Made by a program: the position numbers and the translations under genes
The notes under the pieces: model-generated
The model's input: only the letters and a program-made list of their open reading frames with translations
What the model was told of the DNA's origin: nothing
The model's database searches: none
DNA from: CBFIJI01 sp965662885
GTDB lineage: Bacteria; Bacteroidota; Bacteroidia; Flavobacteriales; Flavobacteriaceae
Direction: 5' to 3'
Assembly: GCA_965662885.1 (NCBI GenBank)
Contig: CBFIJI010000032.1
Coordinates: 1-19,264, forward strand
Length of the DNA: 19,264 bases
Shown here: piece after piece, positions 16,261 to 19,264 of the stretch
Position numbering within the stretch: position 1 is the stretch's first letter
How the letters are laid out: each line of letters begins with the position of its first letter

Positions 16261-17967
16261 TTATGGTTGTCGCTGATAGACCGTTTGTCCATTTTTAATG
16301 GTCTCCATCACCACGATATCCTTAATGGAATCGGGGGTTACTTTAAGTGGATTTCTATCTAAAACCACTAAATCAGCTAATTTTCCAACGACTAAAGTTC
16401 CTTTATTTTTTTCTTCAAAATGTTGATAGGCCGACCAGTCAGTAATACATTTTAAAGCTTCATAAGGAGTTAAGCGTTCCGCTTCACCAATGATTTGACC
16501 AGAGCGGGAACTTCTGTTGACAGCTGACCAAACGACACGCATCAGATTGGGTAGGGCAACTGGAGCATCCGTATGAATCGTTAATTTCAAACCTTTATTG
16601 AGCGCAGTACGTGTTGGACTGATCTTATTTCCTAAACTATCTCCGATTAATTGTTTGTGCCAGTCACCCCAATAAAAAGTATGCAAAGGGAAGAGGGAGG
16701 CGATGACATCTAATTCTTTAAAGGCATCGAGTTGATCTTCTCGAATGTATTGCCCGTGAATAATGACATGTCTGCGATCTTTTACTTCAAATTTTTTGGT
16801 AACTGGTTTTAAGGTTCTAATCATTTGATCCATAGCGGCATCACCATTTGCGTGTGTTAAAACTTGCCAGTCATTTTTAAAAGCTTTTTCATAGATTTTC
16901 TGAACTACCGCGTCCTCTGAAATAGCAGGATAACCATGATAGTCAATACTAGCGCCCTCTGGGGGGATCAAATACGGTTGGGTTCTCCAAGCTGTTCTCC
17001 CTTGTGGTGATCCATCTAAAGTGAGTTTTAAACCTCCAATTCGGTAGTTGTTTATGTAGGAAGAACTATACCATTCTGAATTCATATATTCCTCTGCGGA
17101 ATAGTCCAAATAACTAATTACATCCAATTTTAATTTTCCTGAACGAGCGGCCTGTTCTAAGAATAAATGGGAATTTTCCATGGCTCTTCCTTCTTGAACG
17201 GTCGTATATCCATACGACAAGGCCATCTTTTGTCCACTCATTAAAAAAGTATTTGCTCCTTCTGCACTTTTTGGGTTTAATACTTTTGGCATAAAAGGAA
17301 TAGCAGCTAATTCTTCCAATACGCCATTGGGCTCCTTACTTCCAGTAACTCTTCTGATGATTCCCCCATCGGGATCAGGTGTTTCTGCATTAATATTCAT
17401 CATTTCTAACCCTTTGGAGTTCACAGAAGCAAAATGCCCTGAGATATGAATCAACATGATGGGGTGTTCAGTTGACACCTTGTCCAAATCAAATTTGGTA
17501 GGAAAACGTTTTTCTTCCAGTACAGAATCATCAAATCCTAAGCCAAAAATCCATCCAGTAATACTGATATTTTCCGGGGTGGCCCATTCTTTAAGGATAT
17601 CAATTAAATGGGGTATTGAATTGGCTTTCGCGTCGGGTGGGGGTAAAATTTGTGCTCCAATGGATTGACCAGGAAAACCTGCAAAATGGGAATGACCGTC
17701 AATAAATCCCGGAAGTAACGTTTTACCTTCTAGCGGTCGCTCTTGCGCCCTTGGGTATTGTTTTTTTCCATCGGAAAGTGTTCCTGTAAATACGATGTTG
17801 CTCCCATCACTTACCAAGGCCTCGACATAGGTTGCTGTTTCTCCCTGCATCGTAATAATGTCTCCTCCATAATACAGCCTTTGGTGGGTCGTGTCTTCTT
17901 TGGTTGGATTTGAACAACTTGCAGCTGTACTAAGCACAACGATTATGAATGCAATTCTAGATTTCAT
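16261..17967 (-). CDS. Amidohydrolase-family metal-dependent hydrolase, predicted lipoprotein (YtcJ-like)
   Basis: The 568-residue product belongs to the amidohydrolase_3 (YtcJ-like) group. The N-terminus MKSRIAFIIVVLSTAASC is a short basic and hydrophobic signal ending at C18, a lipobox-like AASC site, so export and lipid attachment outside the cytoplasm are predicted. Probable metal ligands are H92 and H94 in GHSHF, H372 in LTHANGD, H404 in IIHGQ and D467 in HTDAPV. The C-terminal KGTLVVGKLADLVVLDRNPL is the usual beta-sandwich closure of these hydrolases. The substrate is unknown; the family includes enzymes acting on N-substituted formamides and other exocyclic amides. It follows the toroid-protein gene after 76 nt on the same strand and may share its transcript. 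Confidence 0.85.
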   Translation of the reverse strand: MKSRIAFIIVVLSTAASCSNPTKEDTTHQRLYYGGDIITMQGETATYVEALVSDGSNIVFTGTLSDGKKQYPRAQERPLEGKTLLPGFIDGHSHFAGFPGQSIGAQILPPPDAKANSIPHLIDILKEWATPENISITGWIFGLGFDDSVLEEKRFPTKFDLDKVSTEHPIMLIHISGHFASVNSKGLEMMNINAETPDPDGGIIRRVTGSKEPNGVLEELAAIPFMPKVLNPKSAEGANTFLMSGQKMALSYGYTTVQEGRAMENSHLFLEQAARSGKLKLDVISYLDYSAEEYMNSEWYSSSYINNYRIGGLKLTLDGSPQGRTAWRTQPYLIPPEGASIDYHGYPAISEDAVVQKIYEKAFKNDWQVLTHANGDAAMDQMIRTLKPVTKKFEVKDRRHVIIHGQYIREDQLDAFKELDVIASLFPLHTFYWGDWHKQLIGDSLGNKISPTRTALNKGLKLTIHTDAPVALPNLMRVVWSAVNRSSRSGQIIGEAERLTPYEALKCITDWSAYQHFEEKNKGTLVVGKLADLVVLDRNPLKVTPDSIKDIVVMETIKNGQTVYQRQP

Positions 17968-18043
17968 TTTTGGTTTATTTATTTCTAAATTAAAAAAAAA
18001 CGATGAAATAGAGGTGTTTACTATTGGTAATGTAGGTTTCTTT

Positions 18044-18955
18044 TTACCATTCGATACAGTCGTAATCGTTTAATGTTTTTAAGGTCCATAAAGTTTGAAT
18101 TCCCGCCCACTCTAATTTCATGCCATCACTAAGTCCATACCAAGTGTCCCACCGACCGTCGTCTTTTTGACGAAAGATTAATTCTTCTAGGTCAGCAGCA
18201 ATCATTTCTTTAGCAAAGAGAGGATAAAATATGCTATGAGGGGAAGGGGCATAATTCAAACTGTGGGGTTTTCCATAAAGTCCCCAACCCTGGTCGGTTT
18301 TATCGGTACAAAGTACCCCATCGGTCAGAATCCATTTTTTTAAATCATCCAATGCTTTTGCTGCTTTGTCACTGCTTTTTGTATGAAGTAAAAACTGCAA
18401 TCGTCTGGGCATACAGAGATAACAAAAAACGTGTTTCTCTTTTATACGTTCTATTTCCTCCCACACAAATTCTTCTGCTTTACGCATCCAAGGAATGTCT
18501 ATTTTATATTTTTCAAGAATCCCCAACAGAGGGGCAGTAGTACTTAAGGCTGCCCATTCTTTAACAGTTTTAAAATGCTCTTCACAGGGGTAATTACTTT
18601 TAGGGCGAAACATCCAGGGAATCCCACCTTTATCTGTGGTGATGCTTTCGAAATAGGGCATAAAATCCTTTAAGAGCTGATTTTTTGTGAGGTAACCCAC
18701 TTCATCTAAGGTTTCGAGAGCCATAATGCTAAAGAGCGGTTGACTTTCAGGTGAAGCGGTGTCGGGTTCCATCCCATGACCAAAACCACCATCTGAATTT
18801 CTGTAGGCATAAACGGCGTGAAATACCCCTTCAGCAGTATCGTTTTCAAAATGAAATTGAAACAAACGCCTCTCGATCATTCGCGCATTGGTCATGATAA
18901 AATCCCGCGCCTTTAAATACTGCTTCTTGGAAAGTTTTATTTGGTTTTTATACAT
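18044..18955 (-). CDS. Prenyltransferase/squalene-cyclase-type alpha/alpha-toroid protein, function unknown
   Basis: The 303-residue product has repeated helical units with QW/DGGFG-like turns: YRNSDGGFGHGMEPD (51-65), TDQGWGLYG (220-228) and QKDDGRWDTWYG (263-274). This pattern marks the terpenoid cyclase and protein prenyltransferase alpha/alpha toroid fold. It lacks the DxDD motif of squalene-hopene cyclases and is about half their length, so cyclisation activity is not indicated. No signal peptide or transmembrane helix is seen, so it is probably cytoplasmic. Similar small stand-alone proteins occur in many bacteria as conserved hypotheticals. A weak -7-like box (TTAATTTG on the minus strand, one mismatch) lies near 18985. 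The amidohydrolase gene follows on the same strand. Confidence 0.7.
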   Translation of the reverse strand: MYKNQIKLSKKQYLKARDFIMTNARMIERRLFQFHFENDTAEGVFHAVYAYRNSDGGFGHGMEPDTASPESQPLFSIMALETLDEVGYLTKNQLLKDFMPYFESITTDKGGIPWMFRPKSNYPCEEHFKTVKEWAALSTTAPLLGILEKYKIDIPWMRKAEEFVWEEIERIKEKHVFCYLCMPRRLQFLLHTKSSDKAAKALDDLKKWILTDGVLCTDKTDQGWGLYGKPHSLNYAPSPHSIFYPLFAKEMIAADLEELIFRQKDDGRWDTWYGLSDGMKLEWAGIQTLWTLKTLNDYDCIEW

Positions 18956-19030
18956 CTAGCCTTTTCGAAAAAGTAAGATACAAATTAAATGCGGTTGAGA
19001 TATTTACCTCTAACGTTCCTTCTTTTGAAT

Positions 19031-19259
19031 CTAGGAATTAAAATTTAGTTTCATTCCTTCGTGCGAGGCCTTAAACCCCAAATTTTCATAAAAATGAATC
19101 GCCTTTGGTCTTTTCTTATCGGTTGTTAACTGCAATAAATGAGCGTTGCGTTTCTTTGCTCGACTAATTGTCCATTCCACCATTTTTTCCGAGTTCGTCA
19201 TCTGTAATCATTTTTACGATCTCTAAGACATCTTTTTCTGTAGCTTTTCTAAATATCAT
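19031..19259 (-). pseudogene. GNAT-family N-acetyltransferase, internally deleted and frameshifted
   Basis: The 5' part (ATG at 19259) encodes MIFRKATEKDVLEIVKMITD and then DELG, a normal GNAT N-terminus, but runs to a stop at 19164-19166 after 31 codons. A second frame on the same strand (open from an ATG at 19201 to TAG at 19031) encodes 56 residues including KMVEWTISRAKKRNAHL, LQLTTDKKRPKAIHFYENLG and FKASHEGMKL, the usual GNAT C-terminus. The two halves meet out of frame around 19186-19196. Compared with typical 145-155 residue relatives, about 65-75 central residues are missing, including the acetyl-CoA pyrophosphate-binding loop. The gene is therefore almost certainly inactive. Confidence 0.85.
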
Positions 19260-19264
19260 TTTAT

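Noticed and set aside
18962..18971. TTTTCGAAAA palindrome just upstream of the toroid-protein gene
   Set aside because: It is only 10 bp, AT-rich, has no second copy in the window, and sits too close to the start codon to interpret.
1..19264. Search for tRNA or rRNA genes, CRISPR repeats, insertion sequences, phage or defence genes
   Set aside because: None was seen by eye. Intergenic spaces are short and contain no tRNA-like arms, regularly spaced repeats or transposase motifs.

Overview
The window looks like a chromosomal segment of a member of the Bacteroidota, most likely the Flavobacteriaceae. The evidence is low GC content, AT-rich intergenic DNA with almost no Shine-Dalgarno sites, -7-like boxes of the TAnnTTTG type, and an ilvD-ilvB-ilvH-ilvC-ilvA cluster encoding a long (class II) ketol-acid reductoisomerase. 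The content is mostly housekeeping and peripheral metabolism. I see no tRNA, rRNA, CRISPR array, transposase, phage gene or defence island.

Layout. (1) Positions 1-2644, plus strand: the 3' end of an NRAMP-type metal transporter gene, then pxpA-pxpB-pxpC, the ATP-dependent 5-oxoprolinase, with overlapping genes. (2) Positions 2650-4760, minus strand: an aldehyde dehydrogenase and a nitroreductase-family flavoprotein joined by a 4-nt ATGA overlap and convergent with pxpC. (3) Positions 5056-11739, plus strand: a compact ilvDBHCA operon with gaps of 0 to 3 nt, preceded by a divergent intergenic region and followed by a plausible terminator. It encodes threonine deaminase and the enzymes that take pyruvate or 2-oxobutyrate to the branched-chain 2-oxoacids; the final transaminase is not here. 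(4) Positions 12001-13599, plus strand: a stand-alone GapN-like aldehyde dehydrogenase whose active-site Glu motif is shifted. (5) Positions 13658-15897, minus strand: a PLP aminotransferase and an FAD monooxygenase, coupled by a TTGA overlap and both apparently starting at TTG. (6) Positions 16261-18955, minus strand: an alpha/alpha-toroid protein of unknown role and a predicted lipoprotein amidohydrolase. (7) Positions 19031-19259, minus strand: a GNAT acetyltransferase pseudogene with its middle deleted and its two ends out of frame.

The gene families in (1)-(3) are well known. The parts least explained by known biology are the aminotransferase-monooxygenase pair, the GapN active-site variant and the toroid-lipoprotein pair. 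I found no convincing evidence of a wholly new multi-gene system, and I keep the speculative items at modest interest scores.
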